Source: Bacteroidales bacterium
GTDB taxonomy: Bacteria > Bacteroidota > Bacteroidia > Bacteroidales > F082
Assembly: GCA_015489465.1 (NCBI GenBank)
Contig: WFZS01000064.1
Span: 1-42,410, forward strand
Reading direction: 5' to 3'
DNA length: 42,410 bases
Shown one piece after another: positions 41,918 to 42,410 of the stretch. The translations under genes were made by a program, and so were the position numbers. How positions within the stretch are numbered: position 1 is the stretch's first letter; every line of letters starts with the position of its first letter. The notes under the pieces are model-generated. The model saw nothing but the letters and a program-made list of their open reading frames with translations. It had not been told where the DNA came from and searched no databases.

Positions 41918-42410
41918 ATGAAATTTATAAAACGTTTCTTTTTAGCACTACTTGTTTTTATATTTATTGTTATTGTAGGCTCAGTAATATGGCTTAAAAG
42001 CACAGCTCCCGATTATTCAGGTTCCCTGCAAATAAAAGGACTTCATAAGCCCGTAAATGTTGTTTTCGACAAATTCGGGGTTCCGCATATTCAAGCCGAA
42101 GATAATCATGATGCATACATGGCTTTGGGTTATGTAATTGCGCAAGAAAGACTTTTCCAAATGGAAATGGTGAGAAGAGTTGCAGGCGGAAGACTTTCGG
42201 AAATAATAGGAAAAGAAATGGTGCCGATAGATAAAAAATTAAGGATTCTGGACCTGTACTCAATGGCGAAAAAAGCCGTTTCACGAAATTTTAAAAATAA
42301 AAATGCCAATTTTGTAAAGGAAACCGAAGCTTATCTTCAAGGCATAAACTATTTTATTGACAACGGAACACTTCCCATTGAATTTATGATGATGGGATTT
42401 AAACCTGACC
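41918..42410 (+). CDS. Penicillin-acylase-family (Ntn) amidase, 5' part
   Basis: The first 164 residues of a gene running off the window. An N-terminal hydrophobic segment (about 4-25, signal or anchor) is followed by the alpha-chain start of the penicillin G acylase/cephalosporin acylase family: VVFDKFGVPHIQAEDNHDAYMALGYVIAQERLFQMEMVRRVAGGRLSEIIG. The catalytic Ser or Thr at the autoprocessing site lies beyond the end. Family members cut amides such as N-acyl-homoserine lactones, acyl-amino acids or penicillins; the substrate cannot be inferred here. Confidence 0.92.
   Translation, partial: MKFIKRFFLALLVFIFIVIVGSVIWLKSTAPDYSGSLQIKGLHKPVNVVFDKFGVPHIQAEDNHDAYMALGYVIAQERLFQMEMVRRVAGGRLSEIIGKEMVPIDKKLRILDLYSMAKKAVSRNFKNKNANFVKETEAYLQGINYFIDNGTLPIEFMMMGFKPD

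Overview
The window looks like a chromosomal segment of a Bacteroidota bacterium (Bacteroidales/Marinilabiliales-like; family level cannot be set from this sequence). The evidence is low GC, promoters of the Bacteroidota type (TAnnTTTG at -7, often with TTG about 19 bases upstream), lipoproteins with SSC/TSC lipoboxes, LytTR two-component regulation, an OmpP1/FadL-like porin, a GWxTD-family protein, and tRNA genes without encoded CCA. Most of it is housekeeping sequence. There is no phage, IS transposase, CRISPR array or rRNA.

Layout. 1-5100: tandem paralogous lipoproteins, tRNA-Arg(CCG), tmRNA (ssrA), a GT2 glycosyltransferase, a GWxTD-family protein and tRNA-Ser(TGA). 5101-7844: a TPR sensor kinase and LytTR regulator pair. 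7870-8370: non-coding with small repeats. 8371-12565: two large exported proteins, one fibre-like and one an Asp-box propeller. 12700-22860: tRNA(CAT), coaD, comEC, typA, a GH27 alpha-galactosidase, an M16 peptidase pair, and a DnaJ homologue with a small unknown partner. 22900-33800: a class-V PLP enzyme, rplS, split transketolase, a porin plus Gly/Tyr- and Ser/Arg-rich lipoprotein operon, proS, a CPBP protease and dusB. 33800-42410: a DUF434 protein with a decayed tail copy beside it, aroQ, an SDR, DUF58, trxA, a ferritin-VIT1 fusion, birA, an SRPBCC protein, pyrE, a NUDIX protein, an MbnP-like lipoprotein and the start of a penicillin-acylase-family gene.

The most unusual signal is in the non-coding DNA. 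Downstream of both ssrA and tRNA-Ser(TGA) lies a hairpin-rich stretch of about 165 bp that ends in a second copy of that gene's own 3' tail (15/16 and 17/17 identical). Each tail copy is preceded by the same imperfect palindrome, GATCAATGAARTTAATCC. The repeat lengths are 163 and 169 bp. The common junction joined to gene-specific tails suggests small elements inserted at, or amplified from, tRNA-like 3' ends; the architecture recalls the rtT repeats of E. coli tyrT.

A second signal is promoter placement. birA (GTG start), pyrE (ATG) and tRNA-Ser each have a TAnnTTTG box ending exactly 4 bases before the first base of the gene, which predicts leaderless transcripts. The dnaJ-like operon, in contrast, has unusually strong Shine-Dalgarno sequences for this phylum.
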